From: Pleurostoma richardsiae
Lineage: Eukaryota; Ascomycota; Sordariomycetes; Calosphaeriales; Pleurostomataceae
Assembly: GCA_030052745.1 (NCBI GenBank)
Contig: JANBVO010000001.1
Span: 1,488,001-1,552,000, forward strand
Length of the DNA stretch: 64,000 nt
Reading direction: 5' to 3'
Shown here: in pieces, positions 36,182 through 46,096 of the stretch
Layout: each line of letters starts with the position of its first letter
Numbering within the stretch: the stretch's first letter is position 1
Translations under genes and position numbers: made by a program
The notes under the pieces: generated by a model
Told to the model about the DNA's origin: nothing
Databases searched by the model: none
Seen by the model: only the letters and a program-made list of their open reading frames with translations

Positions 36182-39100
36182 TGTTGTGACGGGGGGGAAA
36201 CACGGCGCCAGGGAATCAGGGATGCCGGATCTGGAACCAGGTGGGGAAGCGGTGTCGAGTCGCCCGAAGATACTAACTGTGGTAGTAAGTGGGTGGGTGT
36301 ACAGCGTGGCTGACCTTGCAGCCGGGCGGGATTGCAGTGCAACTGGGCGCTGTGGTGCTTCGCTAATATGCAGGTTCGCTCCTGGACTTCAGCCAGAAAA
36401 AGAGAGGCCGGCAATTCCTTCGGATGAGAGTTTCTCGCTTGTTCGACGGGGCCGCGCGGTGTATCCTCGTCTGCACCCTGTTGCGAACTTTGCCTTCGCA
36501 CACGTTGTTGTAGCGCAAGTGGCTAGAGCGTAAAATGTGGTGGAGACTGGAGATACCCTGGAACAGACCAGCTAATCCCCGAAAGAGAGAGACAGAGAGA
36601 TCGCGGTACCGGATCTTGCGGAGCACCGGGGAGGGTTCGGAAATAGATTTTGGCTGCGGGTGCTGCTGCACTCTGCAATGCGCTATTAGGTACGTGACAC
36701 GAGCACGAGAGCGCGCGGACGGTAAGTGATGCAATACGGCGACCCAGCACTCTTTTTATCGACGTCAACCGAATGTCTCGTGATGCTACCGCGAAACAGC
36801 GCTGCGGAGACAAGAGACACCGCTTCGGCACTTCGTTGGCTGCTTGCGCCCTGTATCGTTGTCGATAGGGTGACGAGGCTGCAACTATCACCACACTCCT
36901 TTGTCAGCTACCCGCGCCAGATTCGCAACCCCCCCGACTGCCTTGGGCACTGCAGCTCTGTGGGCGGCCCGTCTCACTAAGAACAGGGCCCCACGATCCT
37001 ACCCGTGTCCTGTCCCGGCGGACTTACCGGAATGATCCCCTCCCACGCTAGACCAGACTGTGATGTCCAATGGCCAAGTTTCTTAAGACACACAGCCCTC
37101 GTTGTCTGTCGTCAGCCACTTGCAGCTTTACCGGCGGTGTGTACCCTAGGTCAGGATCCTAGGGCGGCTTTGGTGCCTGCGCTATTGGTGCTGATTTGGT
37201 GTGATGTGATATCCTCGGTGCAGATTCAACTGCACGTGGTAGAACAAGGCTGCAAATGAAGACTTGAGAAATAATGCAGGCGGTCGCGCGAATCGGGTCC
37301 AGAGAGAACAATGTAGGGGTATCTCAAATATCAAAAAAGAGTTGTCTATAGGGGTATCGTGAAAGTATGTTTTGACGCCGGGTCTCTAAACGTGATGAAG
37401 AATGCTGGAACGGGCAATGTGACGCCGTGATCGTGATGCCAATTCGAGAAACAAAGTGTGTGATGTTGCTGAAGAGCGCCAATGCAGGAGACGGCTCACA
37501 GCGGTGGAGGACTGATTGGACAACTGACGAAGAAGGTGTGGCAGATGCAATACAGACCAAGGAAGAAGAGAAGTAGGGAAATGATCAAGGCAGGAAATCG
37601 AGAGGAGAGAGGCACGAACGGTAATCGCAACAACAACTACCAGAGCCCTGCTCCAACCGGTTGCTTGCCTTGATGAGAGAAGAGAGGAAGAAAGGAAGAG
37701 AGAACGTGAAGCTGGGCCAACTCTAAGAATGACTGAGGACCAGAGGGAAGAGAAGCCGAAGCTCATAGATGATCATACTCTTTTATTAAGACCCGGCACC
37801 GAGGTCTTGACGATCACGGCGGTAGCTGCAAGGGAATACGGGATGCAACCCACGGCAGAGCCCACTTGAGGCTGGGGGACGAAGCTGCTTCCTCGTCCAG
37901 GCAAGTGGGGGATCCCCTGGTCGCTGATGTGCTGCATCGAAGAGTCCAAACGGCGGCGAGAACAAATCAGAGGCAAACGTTACGATCTGTGCACCCCAAG
38001 TGATCTATCATCACCCGTCGCGGGACGCGCCTCCAAGCTCCCGCTGCCAACAGCGGCATTCAAAGCCTCTCGCTTTAACCTTGCTGCTATTGATAGGAAT
38101 GACGGGCTCAGGGGATCCTGGATAGCTCCTCCTGACTGTCCCAGCTCGCCTTTCGCCCCTCAAGGGCGGAGCAAACATCCTTTTCCTCGCTGGTGAAGCC
38201 CGGGCATGTCGGCGAGGTCTGGAGCTGTCCAAGTGGAGCAGGCCGTAGCGGGGCAGATAACCTTGAATCCTAGCCTCGAGTCTCAGGTCAGGGTTCCTCA
38301 GCCGGGGCCTGGAGGCGAGAGAGGGTCGGCAAGGGGAGCGCTAATGCTGCAACTCCGTCTCATGTCACGGCTTTCCAGTTAGGGGTATTCCTAGCTTGCA
38401 CCCCCAACGACGGGGTAACACTGTCGCTGTCAGCAATCTCAGACTCTGTCCCGCCGCCGCATGACAAGACTAGTTGTTCTTGTAAATCTGTTTTAGAGCA
38501 GCCGAAGTACGCGGTACTCGACCAATGAAAAGGCTTGTATTCTTTATGTTTGTATCTTCATGTGGCTCGTCTGACCCGTGAGGATCAGACGTGCCGCTCA
38601 TCCTTCAGGAGCAAATCTAGCAGTGTTCCAGCCACCCGCAGCCAAATTCGAGCTCTAGTGCTATCTCGGACCGGCTGGCCGATACCAATTCATCACAGGA
38701 AGGCACAACATGAGGTGTAGCCGCTCCCCCACACGGCTGAACATAAGCTGCAAGGCTGGCCAAGCTTCGCTGTCGGGCGAAGCTCGGTAACCATGTTTAA
38801 TCTGGGTAGAATAAGGGACTGTTGTGGCTGTTCAGAAGTCCTCTCATTTGTCCCTGCAGGCGGTCAAGGGGCCCTGAACACTTCTGCGACAGAGGCCCCA
38901 GAGGGCGCTGGAAATAATATGTGAAACGGCGTCTCGACGTGACCGTGCCTAGAGACCCACCAATGTTTGAGCACGGTGGACAGTGGACACGGCCGCGCAA
39001 ACCACCACCTGAAATGCGACACTGTCGGGAGTGCAACAAGGTCGCTTCGGCGAAGCCAAGGCGATTTGATGCCGTTCTAGCCGTTTAGTTACCTCGAGCA

Positions 39101-39275
39101 ACGCTCGTTTTCGACATTCTCCTCGTGGCTCTTTTTCGGCACGACCTGCCTGCGACTCTCATGCTGCGAGACACGCTTGAGTATCCGTGACTGCCATGCA
39201 AGTGTCATGCAGAAATGCTGTGGGCGGTTAACCGGCGGCCTGTCATGGGCTGGTTGGTAACAAGGGTAGAATCCT
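36182..39275. other. Intergenic, about 3.1 kb, NAD kinase upstream region
   Basis: Upstream DNA of the NAD kinase gene (left part) and 3' flank of the RRP46 gene (right end). A purine-rich tract on the top strand covers about 37550-37750. I found no domain, RNA gene or repeat family here. Confidence 0.5.
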
Positions 39276-40210
39276 TCACTTCCAGTGAAGGTCGGTCGCT
39301 ACTTTGGCCTCTAGGGTAGACCTCACGAAGTGCCGCAGATCCGGCCCGTTACGCTGGCCGTCGTCGAGAATCATATCGATACCGCTGCCGCCCTGTTTCT
39401 GTCCGCAGCAGATCTGTCGAGCGGTCTCGTAAACGCTGTCCCATTGCTGCATTGTAAAGTCACCTTCGCTCTCTACAAGGAGAAGCTCATCATGCGACGT
39501 GAATGCGAGCGTGTGTAGCGAGCTAGCATCTTCCGCCTGTCGGGGTGATGGGTCTGCAATGACTTTGTTAGTCCCGTCGTCATCGGCGACGACAGCCACA
39601 ACGGTAGACGTGGCGGTTGCGCTCATCGGAACAGCTGCCGAGAGCAGAGCCAAGACTGCGGTCTGCAGCAGAGCTGGGATGATTGGCAGGTTCTGAGCTG
39701 CGTGATCAGCAGAGCTTGTCTAGGAGCGGGAACCAGGGACGAGAAACAAGAGGAACAGGAGGGAGGAAGGAGAGGTGTTTATCTTACTAAGCTGGCCTGC
39801 ACCAGTTTGGTGTTGGTGTACTCATTCGCCGGAGCGGCCGTGACCTGCAGCACGACCTGGATAAGGCAGCGAGGGAAATTCTTGACGACGATGATTTGCT
39901 GGAGGGTGGACTGGAGGAGAGACTCGAGGTGCCTCTCGCGGGTGCCTATATATACACAAACGTGAGTGAGCGGACGAGCCCACGGATCTGCGGTGGCTTG
40001 ATTGCTGCAACACTACTGACCTCCCACCCCTGCCGCAGGTCGTACGATGACATCCACGACGGCCTCATATGGGTTCTCATCCCGCCTCTGCGCCTCGATG
40101 GGGCCGTTGGCGGACGCTGTGACTGTATATCCGGCGTACGAGTACGTTGCTGAGCCATCTGCCCTCGGGAGGACAGACAGAGCCGCTTCCGGCTGACCTG
40201 ATGCCGTCAT
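39276..40210 (-). CDS. RRP46: Exosome complex subunit Rrp46 (RNase PH fold)
   Basis: Non-catalytic ring subunit of the RNA exosome, which trims and degrades RNA 3'-5' in nucleus and cytoplasm. Segments 40210..40021, 39945..39788 and 39692..39276, introns 75 bp (donor GTCAGT), and 95 bp (GTAAGA...TCAG), 254 residues. The N-terminus shows the RNase PH start LPRADGSATYSYAGYTVTAS and NGPIEAQRRDENPYEAVVDV; exon 2 has RERHLESLLQSTLQQIIVVK and PRCLIQVVLQV; exon 3 has NLPIIPALLQTAVLALLSAA and the late SHDELLLVESEGDFTMQQWD segment. An insert rich in Asp and Pro around DDDGTNKVIADPSPRQAEDA is a loop extension. It shares a 337 bp divergent promoter with the PP2A activator gene. Confidence 0.92.
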
Positions 40211-40547
40211 TGTCCTTCGCGGTTTCGTCCGGGAAGAGACGGTAGTTGTCGTGAGTGTGTTGAGGCTCTCAGAAAAATTCTAAGGGAGCTCCTCTCTCCA
40301 GCGCGTTAAGTGCTGGCAGTTGATGCTACTGAGTACTTCCATCTAAAATGCGAGAATCTCATAGGCCGGCGGAGCATGTGCCCCGCATTTTAAGGCCTGC
40401 AGCTGCTGTCTTGGTGGCGCGGGGCATCAGCCGATTATTTAAGCCTCTGAGACAGCTACTCCAACACCTTCGACAACAAGGAGCATGTAATCGAACGACC
40501 GCCATCCTAACTTACCAGAAAACAAGAAACAGAGTCACATAGGGAGG
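40211..40547. promoter_or_regulatory. Divergent promoter, RRP46 / PP2A activator
   Basis: Only 337 bp separate the two start codons, so both promoters must share this DNA. A perfect 9 bp inverted repeat TAAAATGCG (40344-40352) and CGCATTTTA (40384-40392) lies near the middle, half-site centres 40 bp apart. Confidence 0.6.
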
Positions 40548-41885
40548 ATGGCTTCACAGACACGGACAGCCGACGGCCCCTCTCTCCAAAGGGTCAAGTC
40601 TTCACCCCCAACCCCTCCTGCTGCTGCGGGCATCCCGAACTTAAGAGACAGACTCCCCAAGCTCGAGCCCCGGCGGCGCCGACCGCCTCCCACGAACCCA
40701 ACCGACTTCCCCAGCACACCTCCTCTACCCCCGCCGCCCTCCGATCCCTCAAGCCTATCCTTCAAGATACCGAAGCGGAGAATATTGTCCAGAGAGGACC
40801 ATGAGCTCTTCCTCGCATCTCCGACACACGAGCTAATCCTGGCCTGGGTGTTCGGGCTGTCCGAGTCCGTCACCGACACTCCTGTATCGGCTGTTAAAGA
40901 TGGCGAACTCAGCACCGCCGTCCAGACCATCCTGAAAATACTGGACGAAGCAGAACAACTGGTGAAGGACTCCCCACCAGATGAACAGGGCGGCTCTCGC
41001 TTTGGTAACAAGCGCTTCCGCGACTTCATCGACAAGGCGAAGGCGCGTGCTCCCTTCTGGCACCGCGAGCTGGGTCTCAACGACGCCAGCAAGCTCTCTG
41101 CAGCCATCCCCGAGGTTTCGACGTACCTCGCACAGTCTTTCGGCAACAGGTCGCGCATCGACTACGGCTCCGGTCATGAGCTCAACTTCATGATGTGGTT
41201 GCTGTGCCTTTACCAGCTGGGGGTCGTGGCCCGCCCGGACTTCAGGGCACTCGTCCTGCGCGTCTTCGCCCGCTACCTCGAGGTCATGCGCCTCGTGCAG
41301 TCGACCTACTACCTCGAGCCCGCCGGCTCGCACGGCGTGTGGGGCCTCGACGACTACCAGTTCCTGCCGTTCCTGTTCGGCGCCTCGCAGCTGCTGCACC
41401 ACCCCTTCATCACGCCGCGCTCCATCCACCAGGAGCTGACGCTCGAGCAGTTCGGCCCCGACTACCTGTACCTGGGCCAGGTGGTGTTCGTCAACAGCAC
41501 CAAGACGGTCAAGGGCTTGCGGTGGCACAGCCCCATGCTGGACGACATCTCGTCGGCGCGGTCGTGGGAGAAGATCGAGGGCGGCATGCGCCGCATGTTC
41601 GTCGCAGAGGTGCTGCGCAAGCTGCCCGTCATGCAGCACTTCCTGTTTGGGTCGCTGATCCCCGCCGCCGAGGGCATGAGCGAGCAGGACGCCGCCGGAG
41701 TGCCGGACGAGGAGGACGAGGACGAGGGGGGCGAGGTGCAGGTCTTCGAGAAGGACGGCATCAGGCACGTCCATCAGCCGAGCGGGTGGGGCGATTGCTG
41801 CGGCATCAAGGTCCCCAGTGGCGTGGCCGCAGGCATGGAGGCGAGGAAGCACGGGGAACACCTCCGCCGGATACCCTTTGATTAA
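40548..41885 (+). CDS. PP2A phosphatase activator, PTPA (Rrd/Ypa family)
   Basis: Peptidyl-prolyl isomerase that activates the PP2A catalytic subunit and supports holoenzyme assembly. A single uninterrupted exon encodes 445 residues. The first ~70 residues are Pro-rich and disordered ([10 protein letters not shown], then [10 protein letters not shown]). The all-helical PTPA domain follows from [20 protein letters not shown] to the [14 protein letters not shown] tail, with the family's [13 protein letters not shown] motif at 206-218, [20 protein letters not shown] and [17 protein letters not shown]. Two PTPA genes exist in most ascomycetes and I cannot say which one this is. High GC and C-ending codons explain long spurious frames on the other strand. 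Confidence 0.95.
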   Translation: MASQTRTADGPSLQRVKSSPPTPPAAAGIPNLRDRLPKLEPRRRRPPPTNPTDFPSTPPLPPPPSDPSSLSFKIPKRRILSREDHELFLASPTHELILAWVFGLSESVTDTPVSAVKDGELSTAVQTILKILDEAEQLVKDSPPDEQGGSRFGNKRFRDFIDKAKARAPFWHRELGLNDASKLSAAIPEVSTYLAQSFGNRSRIDYGSGHELNFMMWLLCLYQLGVVARPDFRALVLRVFARYLEVMRLVQSTYYLEPAGSHGVWGLDDYQFLPFLFGASQLLHHPFITPRSIHQELTLEQFGPDYLYLGQVVFVNSTKTVKGLRWHSPMLDDISSARSWEKIEGGMRRMFVAEVLRKLPVMQHFLFGSLIPAAEGMSEQDAAGVPDEEDEDEGGEVQVFEKDGIRHVHQPSGWGDCCGIKVPSGVAAGMEARKHGEHLRRIPFD

Positions 41886-42284
41886 AACAAGGGATCTGTT
41901 AGGCAAGCTCCTGCTACGAGATTGCTTCTAAAGATTGTATTTGTAGCATCTAGACTGTCATGGTTATGACTACGGTAATGATGAGGATATGACTTCAATG
42001 GAATGATTATTCATTAGTTTCTATGCCTTGTACGCCGGTCCGGTGTACCACTGCTCTATCTATGCAGTGTCCGAATACCTGTTTTTGCTGTCCGTGTTGG
42101 CCATCCCCCGAACAGCCCACGACTCAATGTGGTATGCCAAAAGGAAAAAAAAACCCAGTAGTAAGAAACTCCAAAGGAAATAGAAGATGCCCACAGCTTG
42201 TGGTCGGTATGTCCAGTATGTTTGATGGTCCTCCGCGTCTCTCTCTTATATGACTCTCTCCCATCCACGACTGCCGCCAGCCTC
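41886..42284. other. Short spacer between convergent genes
   Basis: About 400 bp of 3' flank shared by the PTPA gene (+) and the secreted Ser/Thr-rich gene (-). It is AT-richer than the genes; nothing else seen. Confidence 0.6.
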
Positions 42285-44353
42285 TCAGGAGGACAGGTGG
42301 GTCCAGGTGGAGGACTCGGGGTCGCCGCAGGCGAGGTCGAACCAGGTGTGCGGCTCGTTGTTGTCGATGCTCGCGAGGGCGTAGGCGACCGAGCTGCCGT
42401 ACAGGTCGCAGCGCGGGACATCGAGGCCGTCCTCGAGGTAGTAGTCGTAGGAGATGCAGCCGTGGGTGTCGCCCCAGACGCTCTGTTTCCTCGGCGTTAG
42501 CAAACTGTGTACTTGTATGGGATCGGAAGGGAAGGGAGAAAGCGTGAGAAGTATGAGTTGGAAAGGGGGAGGAGCTTACAGAGCAGAACTGGTAGCACCC
42601 CTCGAGCGTGACCGGCACGCCGGCGGAGTTCTCCACGAACCGCGCGAGGAAGTAGTCGCCGACCGGGAGGCCGTGGACGCCGCAGTGCAGGGACGACTTC
42701 TGCGGCGTGCCGGTGGGGGCGTCGGTCGCGCAGACGGTGGCGGTGGGAACGACGGTGGCGGTCGGCACGGTCAGGGTGGCGTTGGGCGCCGCGGTGCTGA
42801 CGGGCACGACGGAGGTGTCGATGACGCACGAGGTGGTCGTCGAGGCCGCGGAGGTGGAGGTGGAGAAGGTGGTGGAGAGGGCGCTGGTGGTCGCCGCGGC
42901 GGACTGCGTGGGCGCGTCGTCGTCCTCGCAGTCGCAGTGCTCCGGCTCCGCGGGGGTAGGCGTCGCCGAGGCGGTCGAGGAGGTGCTGGTCATTTCGTCT
43001 TCGTCGCAGGGCGTGGTCGACGTGCTGGATGCGGTGGACGAGCTGGTCATCTCATCTTCGGGACAGGGAGTAGTCGAGGCGCTGGCGGACGAGGTGCTGG
43101 TCATCTCCTCGTCGTCGCAAGGGGTGGTGGAGGCGGAAGCAGTAGTCGAGGTGCTCGTCATCTCGTCCTCAGGGCAAGGGGTAGGAGAGGGGGAAGCGGA
43201 GGTGGACGTCATCTCGTCCTCGGGGCAGGGCTCGGTAGAGGTGGTCGCGGTGGTCAAGGTCACCGTGGTAGTGTTCAACATGGAAGTAGCGTTAAGCATA
43301 GGAGAGAGGGTCGGCACGGGGGTCTCGTCGCACGGCGTCTCCATCGGAGCCGAAACGTTGGCGGCGGGGATCGTGGAAGTGGCCGTGGTGAAAGACGAGG
43401 TCGTAGTGTTGTGTCCATACCACGGCTTGTGAGTCTCCTCGGGGCAGGGCTCAGTCTCCGCGGGGGTGGTCGAGGTCGTCGAGTTGAGGACAGGCGTGCT
43501 CGAGGTCTGGTGCCAAGAGATGGTCGTCAAGTTGGCGACGGTCGTGGTGGTGTTGAACACTTGGGTCGCAGTAGACCAAGTCGTGTTGAAGGCAGGCTTG
43601 CTCCAGGTGTGGTGCTGTTTGTGGTGATGGTGATGTGCCCACTCCTTGGACGCCGTAACAGTGGCGGTGGTAGCGGCTGGTGCTTCAGGCGATGGTGTTG
43701 CCTCAGGGGCTTCGGGGGAGGGTGTGGCTGCAGGAGATTCAGGCGAAGGGGTGGCTTCCGGGGTCTCAGGCGAGGTTGTCCCTTCCGGGGTCTCAGGCGA
43801 GGTTGTCCCTTCAGGGGTCTCAGGCGAGGTTGTCCCCTCAGGGGCTTCAGGGGCCTTCGGGCTAGAAGGCACAGCGTGTGGCTTGGAATGGCCACCCCTC
43901 CAGTGCGGTACGCTGGGGGTTATGGTGACGCTGACCGTCTGCGTAACCGTCACGATCCCGCCAGGAAGAGGGCAGTCCTCGGGGTCCATCACCGCCAAAG
44001 CGGTAGTGGTGGAATCGGGCGCTGAAGTGGAGGTGGCCTGCTCATCCGTCTCCGAGTCATCAATGTCAACCAAGGCCGCAGAGCCCAGGAGGCTGGCCAC
44101 GGCCCCCTTAGCTTCCGATGCAATGCTCGCGACCGCATTGCCGGTACCAGACAGCCCAAGCCGCTCAAGGTAGCTCGACTTGTGGTTAGGACTGCGGCGT
44201 TGATGCGCTGCACCGGCTCTCTCCTGGATACTTGTTAATATCGGAGCCGAATACTTGGCCGGACAAGGCTCAGCTTACCTCGAAGGTGTGGGGTGCGGCA
44301 TTCGCCATGCCGGAGATGGCGACGGCAGCGCCAAGGAGTGTAGTCAGCTGCAT
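42285..44353 (-). CDS. Secreted Ser/Thr-rich protein with His cluster, Cys-acidic repeats and PAN-like C-terminus
   Basis: Predicted extracellular or wall protein. Segments 44353..44279, 44223..42580 and 42482..42285, introns 55 and 97 bp, 638 residues. Exon 1 is a signal peptide (MQLTTLLGAAVAISGMANA). A propeptide-like stretch with HQRRSPNHK follows. Three PETPEGTTS units and related Pro/Ser/Thr repeats cover about 150-215. A His-rich cluster (HHHHHKQHH) sits at 222-230. The middle is Ser/Thr-rich with many Asn-x-Thr sites, suited to heavy glycosylation. Five units like CPEDEMTSTS recur every 17-19 residues between about 358 and 440. The C-terminus (about 538-638: CGVHGLPVGDYFLARF, GCYQFCSS, GCISYDYYLED, RCDLYGSSVAYA) resembles PAN/apple-like domains of fungal wall proteins. 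No GPI signal is seen, so it is probably secreted. A TATATAAG box lies upstream. Confidence 0.82.
42975..43230 (-). repeat. Five Cys-acidic coding repeats (CxxxEMTS)
   Basis: Within the secreted protein gene, five units of the form C-P/D-E/D-D/E-E-M-T-S recur at spacings of 17, 19, 18 and 19 residues, separated by Ser/Thr/Ala linkers. The units differ at the DNA level but keep the reading frame and core residues. Confidence 0.85.
43765..43851 (-). repeat. 27 bp tandem coding repeat (PETPEGTTS)
   Basis: Three near-identical 27 bp units (top strand ggggtctcaggcgaggttgt...) encode PETPEGTTS; a degenerate series of P-E-S/A-P-x-A-T-P-S units continues downstream in the protein. Confidence 0.85.
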
Positions 44354-45118
44354 ATTGGAGTCTGATATGAAATCGACTCGGAAGAATAAGGTAAGGAGTG
44401 CGATGAGAAGAGAGAGGAAGACCCGGAGGATTGAGGCTGGATGCTGAGGAGAACATGTTGTCTGGAGAGGTCGCTCGACCGCACTTATATATCGGATTCT
44501 CGCAGTTGGATTTCATGGTCAAGGCCCTGGAGGGAGACGACTTCAAACTCCTGGTTGATGTAAAGGAGGCTGTATTGGTAGGAAGGGGTTCGGAGCCGAG
44601 GGAGGCTCACGTACTATTAGCCTAGCCAGGGGCGCATGGTGGGGATTCAGCCGCCCTTGGTGCTTGCAGATTCACCTAGAGCCTCCCTATCCACCCTGCG
44701 AGACATTACCACATGAGCTAGACGCCGGCAGACGAGGGAAGCTCGAATAGAAGCAAATCCTAGTTTTTATTTTGCTAGCCTCCTGGATCGATAGACGAAT
44801 GATCCGGCGACCCCTAGGCGGAGCCATAATATACATGCAATGAACCAAACAGTGAGCGAGCCGCAGCCATGATCCTGCTAAATGCAGATGCAAGAGGGTA
44901 TCAGAACAAGTCCAACTAAAAAAAAACGCCTCAGGTCCCCTTGGAGAACGCCAGATGCCAATGTGCTGACTAACAAAGGACCGCCTTGGATGCGCTGATG
45001 AGCGGATCGACGGGCCCACGAGTAGGACGGCGCTGGAAGTCGTAATCTGCCATCCCACCAAATGGGTCTTAACGCGCGAGATGCGCTGCAGGGCCGATGT
45101 TGCGAAAATTCAAACCGT
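44354..45118. other. Promoter of the secreted protein gene and 3' flank of the Pro-rich gene
   Basis: The left half is the promoter and leader of the secreted Ser/Thr-rich gene, with a TATA box. The right half is the 3' flank of the basic proline-rich gene. Confidence 0.55.
44484..44491 (-). promoter_or_regulatory. TATA box of the secreted Ser/Thr-rich gene
   Basis: TATATAAG on the coding strand, about 130 bp upstream of the ATG, in good position for a start site near 44455. A clean TATA box suggests regulated rather than constitutive expression. Confidence 0.6.
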
Positions 45119-46096
45119 TCAATCCTCCCATATGGTCTCCAGATCCAGATCTCCCCTCCGCTCCGCACCACAAACACTCCATCGCTTGCGCTTGTCTCTT
45201 GAGCCAAAGGCGAGTGTTCTGCCTCGGCTGGGCACGTCCAAGCTGCTGCGTCCCTTGGACTCCCCTCCATCTGCAGCATCTGCAGCAGCCTTCAACTGTG
45301 CGATTCTTTCGGCCTCGAGTGCTTCCGCTTCCGCATCGGGCGAGTCCGGTATAGTCTCGAGACTGGAGATGCTCGGGCTTCTCGACCGTGTCGAGGTCGG
45401 GGTCGACGGAACCGACGATGACGGCATGGATGCCGCAAGAGTGTAGCCAGTGGAGAGCGAGTCGTAGGGCCGGTAAGAAGGCGACGAGACAACCGAAGAC
45501 GACGTCGACCATGTGCCTGATAGGGACGGCGTGCTGGATGCCGAGACATGGCGAAGCGGGGACGAGGGCCGTCGATTGCGTACAAACGACGGAACAGAAG
45601 AAATTGCCAGGTTGGGTGAACTGTTTCTCTCCGAGAGCTTACGCTCGGGGTCCAGGACAGATGTGCGCGTCGGAGACGACGGAGGGAACGCCTCGTCAAC
45701 AGGTTTCCTCGGAACTCGAACCCTGCTAGGAGAGCCCGAAGGACTGTCCGGTCGAACATGAGGCGGATATAGGATGTGGCCGGCACCATTGACGCCAGGC
45801 AGGGACTGGGTTCGAGCCATCATCGGAGGTGCCAGCGTGACTGCCGACTTCGAACGTACGTGCGAACCTGACAGAGGAGAGGTCGTTCGGGGCCGGTAAG
45901 GGATGGATGGCGGAACGTTCCATGAGGGAGATACCGGGGACGTCGGAGAGGGGTCGGTAGATCGGCGGAGGTTGGGAGGCTTCCTCGCGGACTCGAGCTC
46001 GGGGGAAGAAAGCAGCGTGTTGCCTTGGATTCGTAGAGTAGGCAAGGGAGAAGAGCGGAACTGCTCCATCCTCTCGGTCTCAGGCACCGGCTCCAT
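45119..46096 (-). CDS. Basic proline-rich protein (disordered, fungal family)
   Basis: Single-exon frame of 325 residues. Almost all of it is Ser/Pro/Arg-rich and low complexity (SPTSPVSPSWNVPPSIPYRP; SPSGSPSRVRVPRKP), with many SP and RxxS sites suited to kinases. Two stretches look conserved: SLETIPDSPDAEAEALEAER, leading to a short helix IAQLKAAADAA, and the C-terminus DKRKRWSVCGAERRGDLDLE ending in TIWED. From memory, fungal databases carry relatives under the label basic proline-rich protein, without known function. The start ATG gives MEPVPETERMEQF; an upstream coding exon cannot be excluded because the leader is long. Confidence 0.75.
   Translation of the reverse strand: MEPVPETERMEQFRSSPLPTLRIQGNTLLSSPELESARKPPNLRRSTDPSPTSPVSPSWNVPPSIPYRPRTTSPLSGSHVRSKSAVTLAPPMMARTQSLPGVNGAGHILYPPHVRPDSPSGSPSRVRVPRKPVDEAFPPSSPTRTSVLDPERKLSERNSSPNLAISSVPSFVRNRRPSSPLRHVSASSTPSLSGTWSTSSSVVSSPSYRPYDSLSTGYTLAASMPSSSVPSTPTSTRSRSPSISSLETIPDSPDAEAEALEAERIAQLKAAADAADGGESKGRSSLDVPSRGRTLAFGSRDKRKRWSVCGAERRGDLDLETIWED

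Noticed and set aside
36258-36300. String resembling part of a fungal 5S rRNA (actaactgtggtagtaagtgggtgggtg)
   Set aside because: Only a short stretch is similar; the rest of a 5S gene, including its paired ends and internal control region, is missing.
40833-41906. 357-codon open frame antisense to the PTPA gene
   Set aside because: The PTPA frame is complete and conserved. The opposite frame is open because of C-ending codons.
42454-44025. 523-codon Gly/Arg/Val-rich open frame on the top strand
   Set aside because: It is antisense to the secreted Ser/Thr-rich gene, whose repetitive GC-rich codons leave other frames open. The minus strand has a signal peptide, splice sites and ordered repeats.
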